Assembly: GCA_025618425.1 (NCBI GenBank)
Contig: CM046852.1
Location: forward strand, 2,839,880-2,903,879
Direction of reading: 5' to 3'
Source of the DNA: Heliocidaris tuberculata
Taxonomy: Eukaryota > Echinodermata > Echinoidea > Camarodonta > Echinometridae
Length of the DNA stretch: 64,000 nucleotides
Below, piece after piece: positions 53,337 to 64,000 of the stretch. How positions within the stretch are numbered: position 1 is the first letter of the stretch; every line of letters begins with the position of its first letter. A program made the translations under genes and the position numbers. The notes under the pieces were generated by a model. The model was given only the letters and a program-made list of their open reading frames with translations. It was not told where the DNA came from and searched no databases.

Positions 53337-54050
53337 GCAAATGAAGTTGAACAATGAATTTGCTCCCCCACCTGCCCAATCTATTAATGTTCAAGCGAGG
53401 GAGCAAAGTGAGTGAGCGGTAGATATGTTGCATTTTTTTTTTTACCCCAACACGCAATTTCTTAAGCAATTTACCTATAGGGAATATAGCGATTCAACAC
53501 TTCAATCGAGGGATTAAGATTCGAATTTAAACATTGATAAACGGTTTTCTGTTCACTTTCTTCTCAAATGGGGCACAAAATTGTCGAGGAATCTTGCAAG
53601 AGAACCGAAAGTAGAAATTTCTTTCAGATATTCATTTGCAAATCCTATTTTATACACTTTATCCTATATATTCGGGGGGGGGGGGGGGCGCAGTATTTAA
53701 TTATCATTTATAGAGGCTGATGAAAGTTAAAATGATAGCCAGCAAAGCAACGAGAATTACTATGAGAAACGCTATTAATGAATTATATCTTATGTCGGGG
53801 CGCGAAAACATCTTGGAGCAACATATGAGAGGAAGGGAAGCGACCGAGCCTTATAAATTTTTCGCATTTCAAACCCTCAAAAACCGTATTTCAAATGCAT
53901 TTGCCCTACGGATTTGGGCCACATAATCCTTACAAAAATAATAATTTGTCTTCATATTCTCCTCTTTTCTTTCTCTCTTTTGCGTTTTTTTTTTTTGCGC
54001 CCTTTTCAAGTGCCGCCAGGGGCACGTGCCCTCTGACCCCCGTTAATGCG
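52877..54050. repeat. Interspersed repeat, second copy of 'CAGTGGCGTATCTAG' type
   Basis: Starts CAGTGGCGTATCTAGGGATT, repeats the GCGAGGGAGCAAAG and GAGCGGTAGAT phrases, and ends near GGGGCACGTGCCCTCTGACC. Holds a poly(A) run at 53300-53335 and a G run at 53676-53689. Disrupted at 52918-53145 by a foldback pair. Confidence 0.6.
52918..53145. mobile_element. Two tandem 'GCTATTCATAAGGAC' foldbacks
   Basis: Each about 105-bp half starts CTCGCTATTCATAAGGAC and ends GTCCTTATGAATAGCGAG or close to it; the two halves are direct repeats about 120 bp apart. Words GAATAGCGGT and ACCGCTATTC occur repeatedly. Confidence 0.8.
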
Positions 54051-54695
54051 GCAGTGCAGCTAATACATCACCCAGAAATGCATTTTTATTTGCAAAATGC
54101 ACCTATTCATTCCGTTGAATGCGACAGACTTATGTTATATTTTTATTTTGTTACAAACTGAAAAATAACTTGTGAAAAAACAATAGATTAATGTTTCTTT
54201 CAGGTATCGCTGACTGATGCTGAGTAATAGAAAAGTTGACCTTCTCATAAAACATACATGAAATCGCCCATTGGAGTTTAGAATAGTACAGAACTGAAAT
54301 GATGACGTTCCATTTAAATCGAAATAAATCCAGACGGAAATGTTATTAGTTTTACTTGGCCGTAGCAGATATCATGTGGTGTGAATCCCATTTCCACTCA
54401 TTGGGTGGAAGAGGGCGGTATAATACAATGATATCGATTTCTACTTAATTTCATCAAAAGACAACTGTAACGAGCTGATGGGTAACCTTTCCCGCTTTTG
54501 ATAATGGTTTCCATAGCAACAGTCCGTAATTGATCGTCCGCCAATACTAATAAGCATAGTAGTGTCATTTATCAGATCGGTGCATACATGGTGTAGAGCA
54601 GTTAAATTAAATCCATAATAAAATGGATATATAGCACAATAGTACACAATCGATGAAAATAACGAGAGCTAGATACAAAGACCAAGAGGGTCAAA
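54051..54695. other. No gene seen
   Basis: No supported gene or element. Confidence 0.35.
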
Positions 54696-54786
54696 ATGAA
54701 AAAGAGAGATAGAGAGAGAAAGAGAGAGAGAGAGAGAGAAAGAAGAGACAGAGAGAGAAAGAGAGAAAGAAGAGAGAGAGAAGAGA

Positions 54787-54859
<73 letters not shown>

Positions 54860-54918
54860 AGAGAGAGAGGAGAGTGAAGGGAGAGAGAGAGAGAGAGAGA
54901 GAGAGAAGGGGGGGGGGG
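54696..54918. repeat. (GA)n tract with terminal G run
   Basis: About 210 bp of GA repeats with regular AAG interruptions, ending in a G run at 54909-54918. Open frames on both strands here are artefacts. Confidence 0.95.
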
Positions 54919-56200
54919 TCGCTAAAACATAATATGAGATAAAAAGAATCCACAATAATTCCTCTACATACACAATACATGTATTAGCAAATATCTAGCA
55001 ATTCTAGTTTTGCTTTAAGAGTAAATCATTAGTAAATTTATGTATTCGTCCCTATGATAACCTACTTTAGAAAAAGATCAATGCCTTTACTTGGTATATT
55101 GACATCTAACATTATTTGACGTAGAAAACAACTGTTTTATTCTAAAAAAAATTCGTCCAGTTATTGTAAACATACAATTTTCATTAAAGCAATTATTTGT
55201 GTCATTTATGTTTTTATGTTTTTATATTATGAATTATATATGTTTTGTATATAAATGTAAATCTATATTTTTGTTTTTTGTCGTTTATCTCCTTGTTATG
55301 TTGTTTATTTTTGGTTGTATTTATATATTTTCTATACTTTTTAAGAGATGTGAAATAAATGAATTGAAATTGAATTATGTTATATTCATTAGAAGAAAAA
55401 ACAAACAAAACTGATTTACCCTTTTGGAGCCTTATTTGTGGCAAATTAGTAGGTCACAATAATTTTGAACGAAAATAGCAGTCTGTTGTGTCTAAAAAAA
55501 ATGACTATACCTTAAACATGCAAATTGAAGGAAGTCTGCTTTGGAATACGAAATAAAATTACAGTATTTAGACCTGGGCTCGTGCGTCCAAAAGGAGTAG
55601 TTCAAGGGCTGGGGGGGGGGGGGGGGGAGTAATGAATGTGAAACTATAACTTATACATGTTATAGGGGTAAAAGGGGGCAACATATCCATAATCTGTATT
55701 TTTAGAACATTAGACAAAATATACCTGATGGGGTGATTGGGCCAAAAGAGTTAAGAATCACTGTATTAAAAAGAAAGAAAACAGACCTTCTTTAGCTGCT
55801 TAGCTCTCTCTCTCTCTCTCTCTCTTTAAACGCTTTATTTGCCATATATCAAACCCCTTGACTGCCACGTTGTTTATAGTATATATTGTACATGTATACA
55901 CTGTATATATGTGCCAAAAGTCAACCGTGGCAGTCCCCTGATTGTTCCATTGGTCGACCAAAGCCTGTAAAGAGTGCGCGGTGACATTATACGTATTCCT
56001 AAAACGATTGAAACTGGACTGGTAATAGAATTCCTTTATATGATTTTATCTCTAAAATTTAAAAGTTTGACCGAATAACAATAAAAAATATTTTTAAAAA
56101 AGACGCTTGTGTTTCACTGAAAAAAAGAGAACATAAGAAATACAAGGGGAAGTACCCATCGTTTCCAAATGAACGCGTATTCTTAACTGATGCATGGATG
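54919..56200. other. No gene seen; short simple repeats
   Basis: A G run (55611-55627) and a (CT)n run (55804-55825). No gene supported. Confidence 0.4.
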
Positions 56201-56237
56201 AATAATTTAGGAATTCTCCTCTTTTTCCGCCCGCTAA

Positions 56238-56707
56238 CTCACTGCAACCTGTCGTCTAGCGAAGAGACGGAGAAATTCACGATCGAAATCTAACGTTATT
56301 ACGGAGGATGCGTCGCCTGGTACAACTCATAATACCTGTGGAATAGACAGTCTAGATACGACAGCGAATAGGGAGGTTGAGTGTTTTCAAGGAACATCGA
56401 GGGTACATGACAAGAAATCTGAAGCTCCTCTACAGCCATCTTCTAGTAAACTACGCCAAGCATTAAACTGTAGCCGTCTTGAATACTTGATTCGGGGAAA
56501 GATTGCATTTTTTTTCGAGTTGCGGGATGGATACAAATCTACCGACGAGGCAGACTGAGGGATAGTATTTTATCTAAAACATGCTCTCTTCATGATTCGA
56601 TGAGAATCTTATTATCAACTGCTAGGAAAACTCTTTTCACTATGGATTAAATTCATCGAGATTTTATTAAATATCAAATATTGGACAGAATGAAGGAGAA
56701 TAACAGG
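56238..56707 (+). other. Candidate orphan exon (106-codon open frame, donor at end)
   Basis: A CpG-richer stretch carries a stop-free frame from 56238 to a TGA at 56556-56558 with no ATG, reading SNVITEDASPGTTHNT and later LRQALNCSRLEYLIRGK. A TCGTCTAG at 56251-56258 could act as acceptor. Further on, ATGAAGGAGAATAACAG|GTAAGG ends in a strong donor at 56708. It may be a first or internal exon of an unknown plus-strand gene extending beyond the window. I do not recognise the protein. Confidence 0.25.
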
Positions 56708-56821
56708 TAAGGACAAATATTTTGAGAAATATTTCAAAGACGTCTTATTAGTTAATTACTGAAGACTTCTCATGCAAAACGTTTTGAAATGTACTAGGTG
56801 TTAACAAAAAACAAAACAAAA

Positions 56822-57375
56822 CAGTGGACACATTTGATCGTTAATAACTCAAAAATAATGTTTTGCATCAGAATGAAGTTTTTACATTGTAAAGTTGAAG
56901 GATGTAAACATTATTGGAAGCAGGTTTTATTACATTTCTCCTAGTATTTTTTCTTAAATATTGCTCTGAATATTTAACTAGATTTGTCACCTTTTGAAAA
57001 TTAAATGCCGCAAATCTGTGTTTATCAGTAATTAATGTAGAACACAACAATTGCCATTTTATGTTGCAGCTGTCGTTTCTGCCAAACGTTTACTGTCCAG
57101 TGTCAAAATGGTGTTATGGAATTTCAGCTGCAATGCACAGTGGCAATTGTTGTATTATGAATTAATAACATACTTATTTTCTGGCCTTGATTTTTCAAAA
57201 AGTGACAAATCTAATTAGATATTCAGAGCAATATTTAAGGAAAAGTCTAACCCTAAAGAAATGTCTTGAAACTTGCTCCCAAATAATTTTACATCTTTCA
57301 ACGTATGAACCTCAAGCTCATACGATGAAGGTATAATTTTTGAGTTATAAACAATCATAAAGTGTTCACTGGTAT
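56822..57375. mobile_element. Diverged foldback element
   Basis: Inverted arms of about 230 bp: left CAGTGGACACATTTGATCG, AACTCAAAAATAAT, TGTCACCTTTTGAAAA and CAACAATTGCCATTT; right complements in reverse order ending AAGTGTTCACTGG. Considerable divergence implies an old insertion. Confidence 0.75.
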
Positions 57376-57502
57376 TAAATTGGTTTATCGTATCCTGTTA
57401 TAACCATAAATCACCTAGTGCTGAGTGAAGAGAGAAAACTTTGCAGATTATTCATATTTTAGAGTATGGTGAACATCTACTCAAAACACAAAATGATATT
57501 AC

Positions 57503-57812
57503 ATATGTCGATCGGTAGTATATATCACATATATTACATTATAATATTACCATACACTAAATAATTATATGCCGATCGGTAGTATATGTTATGTATTACA
57601 TCATAATATTACCATAATTATACTAAATATATCATATGTCAGTCTGTAGTATTATATTACATGCATTACATCATAATTTTACCATATACTAGATATATAT
57701 GTCGATCGGTAGGACATGTTACATTTATTACATCATAATATTACTATAATTATACTAAATATATCATGTGTCGATCGGTAGTATAAATTATGTATCACAT
57801 CATAATATCACC
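57503..57812. repeat. 66-bp minisatellite, 5 copies
   Basis: Units begin at about 57503, 57569, 57635, 57699 and 57767 with ATGTCGATCGGTAGTATA and contain ATTACATCATAATATTACC. About 64-68 bp each and noticeably diverged. Confidence 0.92.
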
Positions 57813-59726
57813 ATTTCAGCTGTTTGGAGCCAGAAGGGCGTTAACTCCTATACTTTAACAGACTCTCAACTCTCTACATCATAATTGACTAGGCACCACA
57901 AAACCACCAAAGAGACACACACACCCTTCGGAAAATTCCATTGATGGACGCCATTACTTATCTTTGAGAAATTTTGAGTCTATGTATCTTTTAAAAAATG
58001 ATGAAATGCTATCTATTTTGGAATTCGACAGTACTGTGTCATCAATGTTCAGTGCTCAAGTAACATGGCATGGCCATAAATCATTATGTTTCTAAGTGCA
58101 GTAAAGTAAGGTTTGCTTACACCACTCCTCGGTTCTACACACACACACCCACACACACTGTCCTCACTTGAGGGTGTCCTGCCATATGGTTCCCGGAATA
58201 TAAAGCTCACTCCATCCTCAGAGAAATTTACTTGATTGAATGTATTCGCTAATGCTTCATCCCTGCCAAAGGATTGACCCTACATGAGGTCACAGTGTAA
58301 CTGAGGGAATCTAATCATTTGAGATGAAAAAAAGAATGCTCTGGTCGAATTCTGAGGTCTGCACTGCTGTGAAGCTTTTCCTTTCAATTCGATTAATTGT
58401 ATCGATTGCGTGAGTCAAGCCATTACATGGGAGGAGGCGGGGGGGGGGGGGGTAGGAGAAAAAAAAAAAGGATCGAGAGAAAACAAAGCTGGAACACTGG
58501 AGTCTCTACTCCACTGGTTTCGATAAAGCTTAGAACACTGAAATTATCGGGATATTCTCAAATCAAAGCAAAAGACCATTATAGTAATAGTTTTCTTCCA
58601 TTTAATCATGTTAATCTTTCATTTTAGTACTCGTAATGTAGACGCAAGCTAATTGCCTGGTTTTTAATGAGTAATATGGTCATATTAAGCAAGGGTAGCC
58701 TCATCAGTATTAATACTGAACATATCATTACCCCCAGCTACTCATTGATGTTGGGTTTCAAATATGAATATTGTGCTTTTTGGGGGGAGTTTTTCTCAAT
58801 GTAAACATTTGCTGGGCCATTTAATAGTTTTATAGATACGGCCAAACAATTTTTCCCTTTATATGTCTTATTTGGAAACCATAATCTGGTCTTCTATCCA
58901 TATTAATTCAATTTCATTTTTCTTTAGTCGCTTTTAAAAGCACATGATTAATATACTAAAAAATATATAGATATATGCATGTACAAAAACAACAGCAATA
59001 TATAGAGCGTACCTACTAAAAAAAAAAGGCACAATCACAATACTAGGTATCATTAAAAAAAAAGTTTAGTTTTTTTCAGTTTGTTTTTTTCATTGGCCTA
59101 TACCTGAAGACCTTAATATGTGATTGGCAAAGGCAGACGGCCATGGCTTTCCAAGATACAATTACATGAACATGATAGCTATGATTTTTATTTGTCACCA
59201 AGAACAAACCCTCTCCCACTCACTCTTTATCCATCCCAATCCTTCCGGTGGGATGTAATCTAATAGTAGGATCCAAATGACAGCCGCCAGAAACACCTCG
59301 AGAGTCACATACTTTGACATCATCTTCCTTTTTTGTGTCCCTTCATATTTTGCTTCCATTCTTTAAAATTAACATTTATTTTCTTCTGAAATGTAATGCT
59401 ACAATGGTAAAACAACATTAGGAGCCAAACTACCAATAAATGAGATACTGTAGTTCACAATAAACGTCACTTGTGTTGGGTATGTCATCAGTAAATGAAG
59501 TTACAATAATCATTATTTCAATATCCATCCCAAGCATGATTATAGTGGGAAGAAAGGAAAAATGAAGATGTAAATATAAGAGATTTAAAGGGAAATGATG
59601 GAAGATCAAAGAGAAAGGGTTAAATAAAATGGAGAGGAAAGAGAATTAAGGGGAAACATCGGTTCATATAGTTGCACAAACGATAACGCCATTAATAATA
59701 ATTAAGTTACTGGTTTCTCTTCAGTA
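57813..59726. other. No gene seen
   Basis: A short (AC)n run at about 58135-58158 and a G run at 58438-58452. No gene supported. Confidence 0.4.
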
Positions 59727-60659
59727 CACTCTTAAAAAAGTTGGGCAAAAAAATGCCCAATTTTTAACCAACACTGGGCAACATACTGTCCACACAACTT
59801 TTGGTTAAAATTTGCCCAACTGATGTTGGGCAATCCATTTACTATGTTGTTGGGCAAATTAAATTGCCCATCAGTTGGTGACCCATTAGATTTTACCCAA
59901 CTCTACAATTGCCCAACTGTTGGTTATATTCTCAGTTGGGTAATTATTGCCCAACCAATCTTACCCAATAGGATTGCCCAACCCTCTATTTGTTCAGCTG
60001 TTTGGTAACAAATATCATGTGGTTGGGCAAATTCAGCTGCCCAATTTATTGTTTCCTTTTTCCTCCAACCTAGGTAAAAAAAAATGAAATCTGCTTGTTA
60101 CGTCCTTCTGGGTCTTAACCTAATCAATCCTAACCTAACCCTAACCCTATCCTATCCTAATTTAAGCTATCCTATCCTATATCTTAACCTATCTTATCCT
60201 AGTCCTATCCTATACAGTTAGTGCAAACTAGTGCAAGCTCTTATATACCCCTTATATTTTTTTATGCATTCGGTGACAGTTAGTAAATCGGGCCACCCAA
60301 AACCATACGCTACTAAAAATTCATGAATATTCATATAAGTGTTTTCCCCAATATTGGGTAAAAATATTTACCACAAGTTGGGCAAAAGCGAATTTCTAAC
60401 CAACCATCAGTTACCCAACAAAATTTACCCAACTGGCAAAGGAAATGTGACAAAATTACACAACTACAGGGCAACAAGTACCCAACCCATAATTACCAAA
60501 TACTGTTGGTAAATATATGCCCAATATTTAGGTAAAAAGTATTGACCAATATTGGTTACACCACTCGCGTGTCCAGTTGGTTAATAATAGCCCAGAATTG
60601 GGAATATTTTTAACCAACCAGCAGTTACCCAACTAAATTTACCCAACATTTTAAGAGTG
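59727..60659. mobile_element. 933-bp TIR element packed with TTGGGCAA/TTACCCAA words
   Basis: Ends CACTCTTAAAA and TTTTAAGAGTG with TA on both sides (59725-59726, 60660-60661). Inside, TTGGGCAA, TTGCCCAAC, TTACCCAAC and GTTGGGTAA words recur dozens of times in both orientations. A central stretch at about 60110-60215 is a degenerate CCTAACCCTA/CCTATCCTAT array. No coding frame. Confidence 0.85.
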
Positions 60660-60661
60660 TA

Positions 60662-61821
60662 GCGTTATGGGCGGCGTACATCTCAATTAATGTCAGAAAT
60701 TGCATTATAATCCAAAAGGGGTTATACAATATACAAAACAGAATCACTTATCTATTACAGTTAAGACTGTACCCACATGATATGAGGTTTAAATTTTTAG
60801 AATCAGGTAAAATATAATTATACGCCACTGAAAATTTATTCTCGCCAAAGGATCAAGATGAAAAGATGCATTAAGAAAAGTATCGTATCCATATTTTATC
60901 CTTTCATGAAATGGAGGATTGGGTTATAATATAGGACTGGCATTCATCTACACAACATTGGTTTCTGGATTAATCAAATATCCAACGTCCCACGGAACAA
61001 ATAATTTTTCTCTATGATGAAAAATGTCAAAGACATTTCATTCAATCAAGACCAATATATCCTTAGGCAATAAACGAGTTCCAATTTCCTTCATGGTAGA
61101 TATGCATGTAAACTTAAGCTCTCCTGGAGATATAATATTTACGTAGACAAACATTTATTGTACACGGTGGAAAAGTCAGACAAAAGTTTGGGCCATTTGA
61201 AAGGCAATGTATGATGATGAATTAGCATGCCTTTTAGAGTTTTGCATTTTTAAACTATTTTTTAAAATTCAGACTTCTAGGAAGAGGCATGTGGTTGCTT
61301 TTAAACCTCTATCTATTGCAATGTATTAATTTTTCTTTGAACGAAGGAACTGAAGCTCACATTCATTCCGAACTACTTCTTAGCAATTTTGAATTATAAT
61401 ATATATCCTTTCCATGCAACTTGATCACAATGTATTTTATGAATCTAATACTAGACAAATTTTCATTATTCAGTAAAAATTGTCCAAATCAGATGATTTT
61501 CGTTCAATGTTATTTGAACGAAGTAACTGGGATTAATTTTTTGCCCGTAAAATACATTTTCAGGAACCATCAATGAATAGGTCTACTATATTGGTGACAT
61601 GCATATCACAAAATGTTACATGTATCTGCTAGACAGAATATCATTATTTATTGAAAAAATTTATTAAAGAAAAAACTTAATATCTAATTATTGATATTGG
61701 CATACGCCATTATCTTCAACCCCTATTCTGTTTCCCTCATGATGTGAACAACAGTTATACTACAATATTTCTTTGAATCATCTTCTACTATTCTTAATGA
61801 CTTCTCGTTTCGGACAATTGG
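60662..61821. other. No gene seen
   Basis: No supported gene or element. Confidence 0.4.
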
Positions 61822-61936
61822 AAATTCAGTTTTAAACATTAAATTCAGTTTTAAACATTAAATTCAGTTTTAAACATTAAATTTAGTTTTAAACATTAAA
61901 TTCAGTTTTAAACATTAATTCAATTTTAAAAATTCA
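61822..61936. repeat. 19-bp minisatellite, about 6 copies
   Basis: Repeated AAATTCAGTTTTAAACATT; the last unit has decayed. Confidence 0.95.
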
Positions 61937-62672
61937 TTAGCTTTATTTCAATATTGTGACTTTCCTCGTTAGAAGTCTGCACTTAGTATGGGATCTTTTT
62001 TCTATTGTTGAACAAGTTGATTAAGTTTCTCTATTTAGGGTGGAACATTATCACATTATGATATAATTATCTTTAAGATCACTTCAAAATTTTATATTTT
62101 CATACTATTTCTGTAAATATGAAAGGTATAACGGTAACGTATTTTTAAAAATAGTGTTTATAATGTTAATCATGTATTCAGTTTGTAACTTGTGTATATT
62201 GTATCGAAAAATGTATTTACATAAAATTATGTCAAATTCATGAGCATGATATGCATGTTTATGGAGATCATGATGTAATAACCAATAAATCATATCAAAT
62301 AAAAAATCAGTTATTGTAATATTACATTTTGAGCTTGTAATAATTTGACAATGTGCACCAATTACAAAACGATTAGACCAGATTCTGTTTGTAATATGGC
62401 GAGCAATAACAACCCAATGTTTATGACGGCACAATGCCTTGAAGACAACGTTCCTATAATGATCGCCATTGCGCTCTCCCTTCCTTCATCATGTTTATAT
62501 TTCCAATTCAAGTTGCCGCGAGCGAAAGCAAACCAGCGAGGCGCTCTATATTGTTTACTCTGCTCGATCAATTCACTTCAAATTAAAGCACTATATAAAT
62601 CTAATAATGTTCAGTGTGTGTGTGTGTGTATCATTGTTTGCAGTGCATTTGTAACACATGGACATAAATGGT
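61937..62672. other. No gene seen
   Basis: No supported gene; a short (TG)n at about 62613-62628. Confidence 0.4.
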
Positions 62673-62995
62673 GGAGGTGTCATGGTATAGTGGTTCATTC
62701 ACTTGACTCTCAATCCAAGGGGGGAGGGTTCGAAGCTCAGCCCGGCACTAGCGTCTTTTGGCAATACATTAATCCACGTTTGCCACTCTCCACCCAGGTG
62801 TTAAATGGGTACCTGGCAGGATTTATTCTTTGAAATGCAATGTGCGCCGATTACGGCTACCGGAGCTAAAGCCGGGGTTATAATATCCAAATCCTTTTGG
62901 AAGCGCATAGGGACATTATATCATAACGTGATATGCGCTATACAAGAACGGTTTATTATTACTATCATTATTATTATTACTATTATTATTGTTGT
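62673..62995 (+). mobile_element. tRNA-derived SINE
   Basis: A tRNA-like head carries an A box (TGGTATAGTGG, 62683-62693) and a B box (GGTTCGAAGCT, 62727-62737) at normal spacing for RNA polymerase III. A non-tRNA body follows, then GCGCTATACAAGAACGG and an (ATT)n tail. Similar tRNA-headed SINEs with ATT tails are common in echinoderms. The head looks recent because both boxes are intact. Confidence 0.9.
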
Positions 62996-63036
62996 GTTTT
63001 AAATGTTTTTAAATAAATTGTAAGTGGTGGAAATGT

Positions 63037-63290
<254 letters not shown>

Positions 63291-63449
63291 ATAGTAACAG
63301 TTTTACTAGTTTTTAGGTCAAGCCAAGATTTCTATTTTCGAGTCTTGAAATGAGACACAATGCTTGACTTTGAACTAATTAATGGCTCTCCCAAAAGGAA
63401 TCTTTGGTTGAATTAGTTTTTCTTACAAACTTAACGTCAATATAAAGCT

Positions 63450-63646
63450 GTGATTGACCTTGACTTTGTTTCATTTCCTCCCATGCAGCTAAGTCTCAGG
63501 GTGTTCTGTGTCAGGCATCCCAAGTTATACAACTACCAAGCATCTCTTCCAAACCTGCCTCTACCAAAGCTGAAAAATACAATGGAAAGGGTAAGATGAT
63601 GCATTTCAACAATGGTTGACTCTCAAAACGCAGGTTTAGAAAATGG
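63450..63646 (+). pseudogene. Displaced copy of CPT1 exon 4 with intron flanks
   Basis: 197 bp equal in length to 28363-28559, with only four substitutions and no indel. The exon copy (63489-63590) keeps acceptor CCCATGCAG, donor GTAAGA and an open frame. All three exon differences change the protein (Ala to Val, Ser to Asn, Asp to Asn). No copies of exons 1-3 precede it in the 17 kb after CPT1, and exon 5 would lie past the window edge. It is either a stray exon copy or part of a rearranged second CPT1. Confidence 0.9.
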
Positions 63647-63652
63647 CATGTA

Positions 63653-63834
63653 AAGCATGGGTCACATTTTCCCGATAACGATATAACGATAACAAAATTT
63701 TCAATTAACTGTACACCTTACTTAATGGTGTGTACGTGTGAGTATGCTCGTATCTAATAATAGTAGGCAGCTCTAGGGTGTACCTTTTAATGAAAGATAT
63801 CGTTATCGTTATCGGACAAATGTGACCCACGCTT
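63653..63834. mobile_element. 182-bp MITE, 'AAGCATGGGTCACATTT' type
   Basis: Inverted ends AAGCATGGGTCACATTTTCC and ACAAATGTGACCCACGCTT between TA dinucleotides (63651-63652, 63835-63836). Arms extend through CGATAACGATA and TATCGTTATCG. It sits 6 bp after the exon 4 copy. Confidence 0.88.
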
Positions 63835-63836
63835 TA

Positions 63837-64000
63837 AGGTAAGAATGAAGCAGAAACCAAACAATATCCCAAGATGGCATCGACTGAAAAGCTCGTCTGA
63901 ATGCCATTTGAGCATCCACACCAATTATGTATTCCGAGTGCCATCGGCATGAATTAGTATAGCTATCTGCTAGACATTTTCTTCTCGTGCAAAAACAAGA
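63837..64000. other. No gene seen
   Basis: Short end piece with no recognised feature. Confidence 0.4.

Noticed and set aside
60110..60215. Interstitial telomere array
   Set aside because: CCTAACCCTAACCC words are few and mixed with CCTAT units; it is internal to a transposon, not a telomere relic.
62673..62745. Functional tRNA gene
   Set aside because: A and B boxes are present, but the head lacks a closed acceptor stem and is fused to a SINE body with an ATT tail.

Overview
This looks like a piece of a marine invertebrate nuclear genome, most likely an echinoderm and probably a sea urchin. The evidence is AT-rich, intron-rich DNA crowded with short inverted-repeat transposons, a CR1/L2-type LINE, a tRNA-derived SINE, many microsatellites, and a pervasive ACATGTA word. 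The one clear host gene matches animal CPT1 at family level. The species assignment is an inference from repeat style.

Layout. 1-6100: no gene, only satellites and foldback elements. 6100-6420: a small CpG-richer stretch that could hold a promoter or 5' non-coding exon. 7296-19865: foldback and MITE elements, plus the first copy of a 1.68 kb repeat. 19868-24745 (minus strand): a 5'-truncated LINE whose reverse transcriptase is split by a TTAA-flanked MITE. 25572-46325 (plus strand): the complete coding region of carnitine O-palmitoyltransferase 1 in 18 coding exons, all with GT-AG junctions and consistent phases, giving a 791-residue protein. 46326 to about 49 kb: probable 3' UTR and intergenic DNA. 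49-64 kb: mostly repeats, a SINE, one candidate orphan exon at 56.2-56.7 kb, and at 63450-63646 a 197-bp near-identical copy of CPT1 exon 4 with its intron flanks.

The CPT1 protein has the landmarks of the malonyl-CoA-regulated outer mitochondrial membrane enzyme: N-terminal MAEAH, two membrane segments, catalytic His495, the STS motif at 707-709 and Met615 (Met593 of human CPT1A). It carries a 24-residue insertion from a symmetric 72-nt exon that vertebrate CPT1A lacks.

The most unusual signal is that tandem repeats in this gene sit on exon/intron junctions. The exon 3 donor is repeated with a 130-bp period, arranged as a 390-bp higher-order repeat. The exon 5 donor occurs four times, and every copy is in frame with no stop. 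The exon 9 acceptor occurs eight times. Exon 6 has a decayed partial copy in its own downstream intron. A minisatellite forms the pyrimidine tract of exon 17. Other points of interest are DR1-type AGGTCA repeats in introns 10 of a fatty-acid-oxidation gene, and a short ACCGATTT-centred core shared by otherwise different transposon families.
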